From Gemmatimonadota bacterium (GTDB taxonomy: Bacteria > Gemmatimonadota > Gemmatimonadetes > Longimicrobiales > UBA6960): a DNA stretch of 14,718 nt. The stretch spans positions 1-14,718 of the forward strand of contig JAHWKH010000013.1 in assembly GCA_019347995.1 (NCBI GenBank), in the 5' to 3' direction. How positions within the stretch are numbered: position 1 is the first letter of the stretch; every line of letters starts with the position of its first letter. The notes below the pieces were generated by a model that saw only the letters and a program-made list of their open reading frames with translations, searched no databases and had not been told where the DNA came from. Shown here piece after piece: positions 1 to 6,732 of the stretch. A program made the position numbers and the translations under genes.

Positions 1-64
1 GGCCGGAACGGGTGAGTCGTCCCGAGCGGTACGGATGCACAGCCAGTCCACAGGAGAGTCCGCC

Positions 65-486
65 GTGAAATTCCACAAGTACGGAGCTGCCGCCGTCGCG
101 ATCGCCGCCGTGGCGATCGCGGCCGATGCCTCCGCGCAGTCGCGCGACCAGATCAAGATCGTCGGCTCGTCGACCGTCTTCCCCTACACCCAGGCGGTCG
201 CCGAGGAATTCGCCAACGAGACCGGCAATTCCTCCCCGGTGGTCGAAGCGACCGGCACCGGCGGCGGCATGAAGATCTTCTGCCAGGGTGTCGGCCCCGG
301 TCACCCCGACGCCACGGGCGCGTCGCGGGCGATGAAGAAGTCCGAAGTCGAGCTCTGCCAGAAGAACGGCGTGACCGAGGTTTCCGAGGCGCTTCTGGGA
401 GATGACGGCCTGTCGCTGGCCGTCTCGCGCAACGGCGAAACCCTGGACGTCACCAAGGCCCAGCTCTTCCAGGCGCTCGCCGCCGA
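65..486 (+). pseudogene. pstS: pstS 5' fragment (phosphate ABC transporter substrate-binding protein)
   Basis: The first ~140 codons encode a signal peptide followed by the N-terminal lobe of a PstS-type phosphate-binding protein. The SSTVFPYTQAVAEEF segment is the usual phosphate-loop region, and SRAMKKSEVELCQKNGV is characteristic of the alphaproteobacterial-type PstS I recall. The family is normally about 320-350 residues, so more than half, including the second lobe, is missing. No pstC, pstA or pstB lies nearby. Similarity stops around FQALAAE. The stretch looks less GC-rich than the neighbouring arg genes and uses more A/T-containing codons (gaattc, aattcc). This suggests foreign DNA or a contig join with another organism. 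Confidence 0.65.
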
Positions 487-1132
487 GGCGCAGCGCGCGC
501 TGGGCGGCCGTGGCAGCGTGCACCACATCGCCTGGCGCGTGCCCGACGAGGAGCGGCAGCGGCTCGCCGACGACCGCCAGCCGTTCCCGGTCGTCGTCCT
601 CGTTGGGACTGGCGACGAGGAGCGCGAACGTGGGCGCGTCGAGGCTGAGCGGCTGACGGCCGCAGGCTTCGCGGCTGCCGCTGTCGACTGGTCGCCGTTC
701 GCCGAGGTCGCCGGCGACTTCCGCGCGTATGCCCTGGGCAACGGGCACCGGCACCTGGCCGAGATGCGCCAGGCGCTGCCGGGCCTGCAGCTCCTGTTCA
801 CGCCCCACCTCCTCCCCGTGCCGCGCGGGATCCTCGAGACCCTCGCGGTCCCGGTGGCGCCGGGCGTCGACGCCTACGCGGTGCGGCGCGCCTGGAGCCA
901 GGCGTACGGCGACGGGGGCCCCGTCCGGGTGCACCGGCAGACGCCGGCGCTGTCGGACGTGGTGGGCACCGACCTCCTGCTCCTGGACGCTTCCGACAAC
1001 GCGGGGCTGGATGCGCCCGTCGTGACGGTGGTGGCGGCCCTGGACAACCTCGGGAAGGGCGCGGCGGGACAGGCGGTGCAGAACATGAACCTGATGCTGG
1101 GCCTCGAGCCCTGGAGGGGCCTCCGGTGCTGA
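65..1132 (+). CDS. Chimeric ORF: PstS N-terminus, VOC-like piece, ArgC C-terminus
   Basis: This is a single open frame of 355 residues whose parts belong to different families. The GTG at 65 is chosen because AGGAG at 52-56 lies 8 bases upstream and a signal peptide follows directly (basic MKFHKY, Ala/Val-rich core, probable cleavage after ASA). Residues about 25-140 match a periplasmic phosphate-binding PstS (IVGSSTVFPYTQAVAEEF, then GTGGGMKIFC). PstS similarity ends near base 486. Bases about 508-560 read VHHIAWRVPDEE, typical of ring-cleaving-dioxygenase-like VOC proteins. Bases about 575-700 are unassigned (PVVVLVGTGDEE; perhaps SPOR-like, a weak guess). From about base 700 to the end it is the ArgC C-terminus. 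No complete domain of any parent family remains, so neither phosphate binding nor reductase activity is expected. The ArgC end overlaps argB by 7 bases, which is the normal arg-operon arrangement. Frame existence is certain; biological reality is doubtful. Confidence 0.6.
   Translation: MKFHKYGAAAVAIAAVAIAADASAQSRDQIKIVGSSTVFPYTQAVAEEFANETGNSSPVVEATGTGGGMKIFCQGVGPGHPDATGASRAMKKSEVELCQKNGVTEVSEALLGDDGLSLAVSRNGETLDVTKAQLFQALAAEAQRALGGRGSVHHIAWRVPDEERQRLADDRQPFPVVVLVGTGDEERERGRVEAERLTAAGFAAAAVDWSPFAEVAGDFRAYALGNGHRHLAEMRQALPGLQLLFTPHLLPVPRGILETLAVPVAPGVDAYAVRRAWSQAYGDGGPVRVHRQTPALSDVVGTDLLLLDASDNAGLDAPVVTVVAALDNLGKGAAGQAVQNMNLMLGLEPWRGLRC
700..1132 (+). pseudogene. argC: argC 3' fragment (N-acetyl-gamma-glutamyl-phosphate reductase C-terminus)
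   Basis: The last ~140 codons are the C-terminal third of ArgC, which reduces N-acetylglutamyl phosphate to the semialdehyde with NADPH. Recognisable family segments are GNGHRHLAEM, FTPHLLPVPRGILET, and the terminal DNLGKGAAGQAVQNMNLMLGL. The NADP-binding domain and the catalytic cysteine lie in the missing N-terminal part, so this copy cannot be active as it stands. Family length is usually about 340-350 residues. The fragment ends 7 bases inside argB, so this was probably the head of an argCBDA operon. The 5' limit is approximate. Identification of the fragment is firm; whether the genome has an intact argC elsewhere cannot be seen. Confidence 0.75.
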
Positions 1133-1893
1133 CGGTGGTGAAGGTGGGCGGCGCGGCGGCGCGCGATCCGGCGGCCGTGGCCGAGCTGGCGCGTTCGGTG
1201 GCGTCGGTGGCCGGCGCGTCGGTGGTGGTCCACGGTGGCGGACCGGAGATCAGCGCGTGGCAGGACCGGCTGGGCCTGCCGGTGGCGTGGTCGGAGGGGC
1301 TCCGGATCACCTCGCCGGAAGCCATGCAGGTCACGGCCATGGTGCTCTCGGGGTGGATCAACAAGCGTCTGGTCGCCGCCCTGATGGACGCAGGCGCCGG
1401 TGCCGTGGGCGTCTCGGGTGAGGACGGGGGCCTCCTGTCCGCCGCGCACATGGACGGCGGGCGCCTCGGGGAGGTGGGCCACGTCGTCGAGGTGAGGCCG
1501 GCTCTCCTTCGCGCCCTCCTCTCGAGCGGCTTCCTCCCGGTGGTCTCGCCCGTCTCCCGCGGGCCCGGCGGCCGGCCCCTCAACGTCAACGCCGACGAGG
1601 CCGCAGCGTGCCTCGCCGCATCGTTGGGGGCCCGCCGGCTGCTGCTGGTCTCCGACGTTCCCGGTGTGGTGGTCGACGGCGTGCCGGAGGCCTCCCTGTC
1701 GCCGGAGCGGGCCGCCGACCTGGTGGACCGCGGCGTGATCGGCGGGGGCATGGCCGTGAAGGTGCGTCAGGCGCTGGTGGCGGCCGCGGAGGGTGTGGAG
1801 GTGTGCATCGGAGACGAGCGCATCCTGGACGACCCGGCGGCGGGCACTCGCATCCTGGCCGCTTCGGCCGAGACCGCCGGACGGCCGGCGTGA
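1126..1893 (+). CDS. argB: Acetylglutamate kinase
   Basis: This is a cytoplasmic amino acid kinase that phosphorylates N-acetylglutamate with ATP, the second step of arginine synthesis. The 255-residue length is normal for the non-extended ArgB family. Visible motifs are KVGG (residues 6-9), the glycine loop VVHGGGPE (34-41), EGLRIT followed by VLSGWINK, NVNADEAAACLA (substrate and nucleotide region), SDVPGV, and GGGMAVK near the C-terminus. The GTG at 1126 puts Met directly before LTVVKVGG, where the family begins, with GGAGGGG about 8 bases upstream. It overlaps the ArgC-like frame by 7 bases and argD by 4 bases, so translation is probably coupled. It lacks the N-terminal extension often seen in arginine-inhibited ArgB, so its feedback behaviour cannot be predicted. 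A LysZ-type enzyme is a less likely alternative; no lysW is visible. Confidence 0.93.
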   Translation: MLTVVKVGGAAARDPAAVAELARSVASVAGASVVVHGGGPEISAWQDRLGLPVAWSEGLRITSPEAMQVTAMVLSGWINKRLVAALMDAGAGAVGVSGEDGGLLSAAHMDGGRLGEVGHVVEVRPALLRALLSSGFLPVVSPVSRGPGGRPLNVNADEAAACLAASLGARRLLLVSDVPGVVVDGVPEASLSPERAADLVDRGVIGGGMAVKVRQALVAAAEGVEVCIGDERILDDPAAGTRILAASAETAGRPA

Positions 1894-3083
1894 GCGGCGG
1901 ATCCGTGGCGACGGCGGAGCCCGGCGCCCTCCTCGGGCTCTACCGCCGCCCCGAGGTGGTGTTCGTGCGGGGCGAGGGGCCCTGGCTGGAAGACGCCGAC
2001 GGGCGGCGCTACCTGGACTTCACCGCCGGCATCGGCGTGACCGCCCTGGGGCACGGCTCGCCGGTGGTGGCGGACGCGGTGCGGGCGGCCCTGGACGACG
2101 GGATCATCCACACGTCGAACCTGTTCCGCACCGTCCCGGGCGAAGCCCTGGCGGAGGCGCTGGTGGCCGCGGCCTTTCCCTCCCGGGTCTTCTTCTGCAA
2201 CTCGGGCGCGGAGGCCGTGGAGGCGGCCTTCAAGTTCGCACGCAGGTGGGCCCGGGCCGCGGGTGGGGCCGCCAAGCACGAGATCGTCGCCCTGACGGGC
2301 TCCTTCCACGGCCGCCTGTTCGGCTCCCTGGCCGCCACCGACCGGCCCGCCTACCGCGAGCCCTTCGAGCCTCTCATGCCCGGCGTCCGCTTCGTGGACG
2401 CCGCCGATCCGGACGCCATGGACGCCGCGGTCTCGGCGGAGCGGACCGCCGCCGTCATCGCCGAGCCGGTGCAGGGCGAGGGCGGCGTGCGACCGCTTCC
2501 CCCTGGGGCGCTGGAGCGGATGCGGGCTCTGTGCGACGCCCGGGGGGTGGCCCTGGTCTTCGACGAGATCCAGTGCGGTCTGGGCCGCACCGGCCGCCTG
2601 TTCGCCCACGAGCACGTCGGCGTGCGACCCGACCTGCTGGTGCTGGCCAAGCCCCTGGCGGGCGGGCTGCCCATGGGTGCCGTGCTGGCCGCGCCCCACG
2701 TGGCCGACGCCCTGGAGCCGGGAGACCACGGAACGACGTTCGGCGGAGGCCCGCTGGTCGCCCGGGTGGCGGGGGCCGTGCTGGCCACGCTCGCCGACCC
2801 CGCGTTCCTGGAAGGCGTGCGGCGGCGGGGCGCGCGTCTGGAGGACGCCCTTCGGCGCGTCGCGGAGCGGCGTCCCGACGTGGTGACCGAGGTGCGTGGG
2901 ATGGGGCTCATGTGGGGCGTGGAGCTCACCGCTCCGGCCGGCGACGTCGTCGCGCGGGCGCGGGAGTCGGGGCTGCTGCTGGCCTCGGCGGGCCCGCAGG
3001 TCGTGCGCCTTCTGCCACCGCTCAACGTCCCCGGGGCCCTGATCGAGCGTGCCGTCTCCCTCCTCGAAGAGGCGCTGCCGTGA
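1890..3083 (+). CDS. argD: Acetylornithine aminotransferase
   Basis: This class III PLP-dependent aminotransferase converts N-acetylglutamate semialdehyde to N-acetylornithine using glutamate. It is 397 residues from the GTG at 1890, which overlaps the argB stop as GTGA; a second in-frame GTG at 1905 is possible. Conserved features are NSGAEAVEAAFKFAR (about 104-118) for cofactor phosphate binding, GSFHGR (137-142), AEPVQGEGG (191-199), the DEIQCGLGRTG segment with Asp225 stacking on the PLP pyridine, and LAKPLAGGLPMGA with Lys254 as the Schiff-base lysine. The C-terminal part has the VRGMGLMWGVEL block. It sits between argB and an ArgA-type acetyltransferase with overlapping ends, which supports ArgD over other ornithine or GABA aminotransferases. 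ArgD enzymes often also act in lysine synthesis, which the sequence cannot exclude. Confidence 0.93.
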   Translation: MSGGSVATAEPGALLGLYRRPEVVFVRGEGPWLEDADGRRYLDFTAGIGVTALGHGSPVVADAVRAALDDGIIHTSNLFRTVPGEALAEALVAAAFPSRVFFCNSGAEAVEAAFKFARRWARAAGGAAKHEIVALTGSFHGRLFGSLAATDRPAYREPFEPLMPGVRFVDAADPDAMDAAVSAERTAAVIAEPVQGEGGVRPLPPGALERMRALCDARGVALVFDEIQCGLGRTGRLFAHEHVGVRPDLLVLAKPLAGGLPMGAVLAAPHVADALEPGDHGTTFGGGPLVARVAGAVLATLADPAFLEGVRRRGARLEDALRRVAERRPDVVTEVRGMGLMWGVELTAPAGDVVARARESGLLLASAGPQVVRLLPPLNVPGALIERAVSLLEEALP

Positions 3084-3643
3084 GCGCCTCCGGACTCGTC
3101 CTCACGGCGTCGGAGCCGGCTGCGCGGCCCGCCCGGCTGTCCGACGTGGAAGCGATGGCGGACATCATCAACGGGTACGCGGCCCGCGGGCTCATGCTGC
3201 CCAAGGCGCCGGCCGAGCTGCACCGGCTGTTCCGCGAATACGTGGTGGTGGCCGACGGGGAGCGGGTCGTGGCCTGTGGCGGCCTGCGTGTCTACTCGCC
3301 GGCCCTCGCCGAGATCGTGGGGCTGGCGGTGGTCGGCGGCCAGGAGGGCAGGGGACTGGGAAGGCGGGTGGTCTCCACCCTCCTTGACGAGGCCCGGGCG
3401 CTGGCGCTCGCGCGGGTGTTCGCCATGACCCTCCAGGAAGGCTTCTTCCATCGGATGGGCTTCCGCACGACGTCACTGAAGCGCCTGCCCGAGAAGACCG
3501 CCGCCGACTGCCGGGGCTGTGCCCGCCGCGCCGGATGCCGCGAGATCGCCGTGGTCCTCGACCTGGTGCCGCGGTGGGTGCGCGCCTCGACGGGACGGCG
3601 TGCGCTCGCGGTGCTGCAGGATCAGGAGGCGGCGCCGAGCTGA
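3080..3643 (+). CDS. argA: N-acetylglutamate synthase, short GNAT type
   Basis: This is a 187-residue GNAT acetyltransferase that probably transfers acetyl from acetyl-CoA to glutamate, the first arginine step. The start GTG at 3080 overlaps the argD stop as GTGA. The family pattern is clear: IINGYAARGLMLPKAPAEL (29-47) fits the glutamate side, CGGLRVYSPALAEIVGLAV forms the central strands, and QEGRGLGRRVV (88-98) is the acetyl-CoA pyrophosphate loop. A C-terminal cysteine cluster (Cys144, Cys147, Cys153) occurs in many short N-acetylglutamate synthases and might bind a metal; that is inference. It lacks the kinase-like regulatory domain of the long E. coli ArgA, so arginine inhibition, if any, must work differently. 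Operon position after argB-argD strongly supports the call. The extra ~20 residues before the GNAT core are not conserved-looking. Confidence 0.85.
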   Translation: MSASGLVLTASEPAARPARLSDVEAMADIINGYAARGLMLPKAPAELHRLFREYVVVADGERVVACGGLRVYSPALAEIVGLAVVGGQEGRGLGRRVVSTLLDEARALALARVFAMTLQEGFFHRMGFRTTSLKRLPEKTAADCRGCARRAGCREIAVVLDLVPRWVRASTGRRALAVLQDQEAAPS

Positions 3644-3650
3644 CCGGATG

Positions 3651-3678
3651 TTGACATCATACATTTATGCTGCATATT
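3651..3678 (+). promoter_or_regulatory. Predicted argG promoter
   Basis: A perfect TTGACA at 3651-3656 is followed 16 bases later by CATATT at 3673-3678 (4 of 6 matches to TATAAT). It lies just after the argA stop in a markedly AT-rich patch, rare in this GC-rich window. The expected transcription start is near 3685, giving a leader of about 50 bases before argG. A 17- or 18-base spacing with a poorer -10 is also possible. It would give argGH transcription independent of the upstream arg genes. Confidence 0.6.
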
Positions 3679-3684
3679 TATGCC
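3671..3684 (+). promoter_or_regulatory. Candidate ArgR operator (ARG box)
   Basis: TGCATATTTATGCC is a near-perfect palindrome (arms GCATA and TATGC around TT). By my count it matches 11 of 14 positions of the E. coli ARG-box core TGAATWWWWATTCA, with the correct half-site spacing. It covers the predicted -10 box of argG, where an arginine-loaded repressor would block transcription. ATTTATGC also occurs as a direct repeat at 3663-3670 and 3676-3683, and TATGC-T-GCATA at 3666-3676 makes a second, overlapping dyad. No argR is present in the window, so the regulator is inferred. Confidence 0.5.
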
Positions 3685-3733
3685 TAGCAGGAGTCCACGT
3701 CCCGCCGTGCCGCCGCCCACACGAGGTCCTACC

Positions 3734-4966
3734 ATGAAGGTCGTCCTGGGATATTCCGGAGGACTCGACACCTCCATCATCGTTCCCTGGCTCCACGAGA
3801 CGTATGGCGCCGAAGTGGTATGCATGGCCGCCGACGTGGGCCAGCGAGAGGACATGGCGGTGGTGGAGGCGAAGGCCCTGGCGACGGGGGCGGCCGCCTT
3901 CAGCACCGAGGATCTCCGGAGCGAGTTCGTGGAGGGCTACGTCTGGCCCACCCTGCGCTCCGGCGCCGTCTACGGGCGCAAGTACCTCCTTGGGACGTCC
4001 ATGGCGCGCCCGCTGATCGCGAAGCGGCAGGTGGAGGTGGCCCGCCGTGTCGGCGCCGACGCCCTGGCCCACGGCTGCACGGGAAAGGGCAACGACCAGG
4101 TGCGCTTCGAGCTGACCTTCGCCGCCCTGGCCCCCGACCTGAAGGTCATCGCCCCGTGGCGCGAGTGGGACATCCGTTCCCGCGAGGACGCCCTGGCGTA
4201 CGCCCGCGCCCGGGGCATCCCGGTTGCGCAGAACAACGCGAAGCTCTACTCGCGAGACGAGAACCTCTGGCACATCTCCCACGAGGGCGGTCCGCTGGAG
4301 GATCCGTCCAGCGAGCCCGACGAGGCCATGTTCCAGTGGACGGTGTCGCCCGAGGAGGCGCCCGACGCGGCGGAGATGGTGGAGGTGGGCTTCGAGGAGG
4401 GGTGGCCGGTGAGCCTCGACGGTGAGGGCCTGGCTCCCATGGCCCTCCTGGAGGCGCTCAACGCCCTCGGCGGCCGGCACGGCGTGGGACGGGCCGACGT
4501 CATCGAGGACCGCCTCGTGGGCATGAAGTCGCGCGGCGTCTACGAGACCCCCGGAGGCACGATCCTCAGGGCCGCGCTCGAGGACCTGGAGAGCGTCACG
4601 CTCGACCGGCGCTCCATGGCGCTCAAGGACCAGCTCGCGCCGCGCTACGCCGACCTGGTCTACGAAGGCCGCTGGTGGGGCCCGGAGCGGGAGGCGCTGG
4701 ATGCGCTGGTGGGGGTGCTCATGAAGAACGTCACCGGCACGGTGCGCATGAAGCTCTACAAGGGGGGCGCATGGGCGGTGGCGCGCACCAGCCCGCGCTC
4801 GCTCTACCGGGAGGAGCTCGCCACGTTCGGCGCCAGCTCGTACGATCACCGCGACGCGGAGGGCTTCATCAAGCTCTTCGGGCTTCCGCTGCGGGCCGCC
4901 GCGGCGCGGGACTCGGAGGAGCAGGCGGTGGCGCAGCTCCTCCAGGAGGTCGCCGGGGCCCTGTAG
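3734..4966 (+). CDS. argG: Argininosuccinate synthase
   Basis: This enzyme condenses citrulline and aspartate with ATP to argininosuccinate in the cytoplasm. It is 410 residues, close to the family's usual ~400. The ATG at 3734 is chosen over an in-frame ATG at 3680 because GAGGT at 3723-3727 lies 6 bases upstream, the family starts at MKVVLGYSGG, and 3680 overlaps the promoter. The ATP-pyrophosphatase P-loop SGGLDTS is at residues 8-14. Other family blocks are AADVGQ, AHGCTGKGNDQVRFE (citrulline and ATP region), ENLWHISHEGG, IEDRLVGMKSRGVYETPGG and VTGTVRMKLYKG. It is separated from argA by 90 bases holding its own promoter and a candidate ArgR site, and precedes argH. No anomalies are seen. 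Confidence 0.95.
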   Translation: MKVVLGYSGGLDTSIIVPWLHETYGAEVVCMAADVGQREDMAVVEAKALATGAAAFSTEDLRSEFVEGYVWPTLRSGAVYGRKYLLGTSMARPLIAKRQVEVARRVGADALAHGCTGKGNDQVRFELTFAALAPDLKVIAPWREWDIRSREDALAYARARGIPVAQNNAKLYSRDENLWHISHEGGPLEDPSSEPDEAMFQWTVSPEEAPDAAEMVEVGFEEGWPVSLDGEGLAPMALLEALNALGGRHGVGRADVIEDRLVGMKSRGVYETPGGTILRAALEDLESVTLDRRSMALKDQLAPRYADLVYEGRWWGPEREALDALVGVLMKNVTGTVRMKLYKGGAWAVARTSPRSLYREELATFGASSYDHRDAEGFIKLFGLPLRAAAARDSEEQAVAQLLQEVAGAL

Positions 4967-4989
4967 GCTCCGGGTACGGGAGCCCGTCG

Positions 4990-5022
4990 GCGGGGCCGGG
5001 GGCGTGACGCGCCCGGCCCCGC
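4990..5022 (+). terminator. Strong hairpin between argG and argH (terminator, attenuator or stabiliser)
   Basis: Perfect 11-base arms GCGGGGCCGGG (4990-5000) and CCCGGCCCCGC (5012-5022) enclose 11 bases, which can add three more pairs (GCG/CGC) after one mismatch. The downstream TTCGTATT has only a weak T run. It lies 24 bases after the argG stop and about 50 before the argH start, so it could partly terminate the argG transcript or protect its 3' end. A full stop seems unlikely because no obvious promoter for argH follows it. Confidence 0.5.
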
Positions 5023-5072
5023 TTCGTATTCATGGAGGCGCCGCTTCCCCGATCCTTCCAGCCCCAGGTTTC

Positions 5073-6467
5073 GTGAGTCGAGACGCCGAGGACTCCCCCC
5101 GCGCCCTGTGGGGCGGCCGCTTCGAGGGCGGCATGGCCCCCGAGATGATCCCACTGAACCTGAGCCTGGACGTGGACCGGCGCCTGTGGCGGGAGGACGT
5201 GCGGGGGAGCCGCGCCTGGGCGGGCGCCCTGGCCGCCGCCGGCGTGCTCACCGCGGGCGAGGCCGCCGACCTCGACGCGGGCCTGGCCCGGGTGGCCGAG
5301 CGGCTCGAGGGCGGCGAGCCGTTCCGTGACGCCGCCGACGAGGACATCCACGCCCTGGTGGAGCGGCTCCTCTTCGAGGAAGCGGGCGACGTCGCCGGGA
5401 AGCTCCACACGGGCCGCTCGAGGAACGACCAGTCCGCCACCGACGCGCGCCTGTGGGGCATGGACGCGGCCCGTCGCATCGACGCGCACGTGGTCCGCCT
5501 CCTGGAGGCGCTCCACGCCCTGGCGTCCCGCTCGGTGGACGTGATCCTGCCCGGCTACACGCACCTCCAGCAGGCCCAGCCGATCCGCGGCGCCCAGTGG
5601 GCCCTGGCCCACTTCCAGGCGTTCGCCAGGGACCGCGCACGCCTGGCCTCCGCCGCAGACGCGGCGGCCACCCTCCCCCTGGGATCCGGCGCCCTGGCGG
5701 GCTGCCCCTTTCCGGTGGACCGGGACGCGCTGGCCCTTGAGCTGGGCTTCCGGCGGGTCAGCGCGAACAGCGTCGACGCCGTCTCGGACCGCGACTGGAT
5801 GCTGGACCTGGTCTACGCGGGCGCGACCCTGGGCGTGCACCTCTCCCGCCTGGGCGAGGACCTGGTGCTGTTCTCCTCGTCCGAGTTCGGCTTCGTGCGC
5901 GTGGCGGACGGCTACAGCACCGGCTCCAGCCTCATGCCCCAGAAGCGGAACCCCGACGTGGCCGAGCTGGCGCGCGGCAAGGCCGGCCGCCTGGCCGGCA
6001 ACCTCGCGGCCCTCCTGACCCTGGTGAAGGGCCTGCCCACCGGCTACAACCGCGACCTGCAGGAGGACAAGCGCTCGGTGTTCGACACGGTCGACGCCCT
6101 GGACGTGACGCTGCCCGCCGTGGCCGGGGCGGTGGCGACGTTGGAGTGGCGCCCCGAGCGCATCGCCCGGGCCCTGGACCCCCAGCTCCTGGCCACCGAT
6201 CTGGCCGACCTCCTGGTGCGGCGGGGCGTCCCCTTCCGCGCCACGCACGAGGTGGTCGGCCGCCTGGTGCGGCGCGCCGAGGAGGCGGGCGTGCGCCTCG
6301 ACGCCCTCCCCGACCAGGCATTCCGCGACGCCCACCCCGCCTTCGGCGACAGCGCCCGCGAGGCCGTCGACTGGGAGCGCTCCGTGGAGGCCAGGGACGT
6401 CATCGGGGGAACGTCCCGCCGCGCGGTGGAGGAGCAGCTGGAGGCGGCGGCGGGGCTGCTGGGGTGA
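5073..6467 (+). CDS. argH: Argininosuccinate lyase
   Basis: This fumarase/aspartase-superfamily enzyme cleaves argininosuccinate to arginine and fumarate, the last arginine step. From the GTG at 5073 it has 464 residues, a typical length. The longer frame from GTG 5004 would begin inside the intergenic hairpin, whereas the family starts just before ALWGGRF, as here. The ribosome site is weak (CAGG at 5065-5068). Motifs are LWGGRFEGG, DEDIHALVERLL, KLHTGRSRNDQ, PGYTHLQQAQP and the superfamily signature GSSLMPQKRNPD at about 284-295 with the catalytic serine. It follows argG by 106 bases, the common argGH order. It is probably co-transcribed with argG, subject to the hairpin between them. Confidence 0.94.
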   Translation: MSRDAEDSPRALWGGRFEGGMAPEMIPLNLSLDVDRRLWREDVRGSRAWAGALAAAGVLTAGEAADLDAGLARVAERLEGGEPFRDAADEDIHALVERLLFEEAGDVAGKLHTGRSRNDQSATDARLWGMDAARRIDAHVVRLLEALHALASRSVDVILPGYTHLQQAQPIRGAQWALAHFQAFARDRARLASAADAAATLPLGSGALAGCPFPVDRDALALELGFRRVSANSVDAVSDRDWMLDLVYAGATLGVHLSRLGEDLVLFSSSEFGFVRVADGYSTGSSLMPQKRNPDVAELARGKAGRLAGNLAALLTLVKGLPTGYNRDLQEDKRSVFDTVDALDVTLPAVAGAVATLEWRPERIARALDPQLLATDLADLLVRRGVPFRATHEVVGRLVRRAEEAGVRLDALPDQAFRDAHPAFGDSAREAVDWERSVEARDVIGGTSRRAVEEQLEAAAGLLG

Positions 6468-6732
6468 GGGGGGCTCGGTCAGAACTACTCCTGCACCGCG
6501 GAGGCGCGGAGGAATCGCAGAGGGGCGCGGAGGACTGCGTACCGCTTTCGTTCGGCCGCGGGGGCCGCGGGGGTCCGGGCCTCGAGCCTTCCATGGTGCC
6601 CCTTCTCGGATCTCACGCCTCATCGGTAGTCTGGAAGTACTCCGTCCGCACCACACGCCCCCCTCCGGCACCTCCCGCAGTCCCTCCCGATCTCCCGTTG
6701 CAGGTGTAGTGGGCCGCGGACCCTCCGCCCCC
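6468..6732. other. Intergenic region between convergent argH and aroF
   Basis: No credible gene is seen in these 265 bases; frames here are short or shadows. It contains the GC-rich octamer repeats described separately, a tandem GGCCGCGGGG duplication around 6553-6573, and a lower-GC patch near 6615-6650. No clear intrinsic terminator with a T tract was found for either convergent gene. Confidence 0.6.
6497..6533 (+). repeat. Four copies of octamer CGCRGAGG
   Basis: CGCGGAGG occurs at 6497-6504, 6505-6512 and 6526-6533, and the variant CGCAGAGG at 6516-6523. Two copies are directly tandem; the others are offset by 11 and 10 bases. From memory, intergenic tracts of this purine-rich style (GCAGAGG multiples) recur in some high-GC environmental genomes, but that cannot be tested here. 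Confidence 0.6.

Noticed and set aside
1793..3079. A plus-strand extension of the argA frame upstream through argD
   Set aside because: The upstream part is an Arg/Gly-rich out-of-frame reading of argD; GNAT homology begins only after 3080.
3680..3733. An upstream ATG start for argG at 3680
   Set aside because: It lies inside the promoter and operator region and has no ribosome site; the family N-terminus and GAGGT support 3734.
5004..5072. An upstream GTG start for argH at 5004
   Set aside because: It sits in a stable hairpin and adds 23 residues not typical of ArgH.
4869..6671. A 600-codon minus-strand frame opposite argH
   Set aside because: A shadow of argH codon bias; the translation is low-complexity with no family motif.
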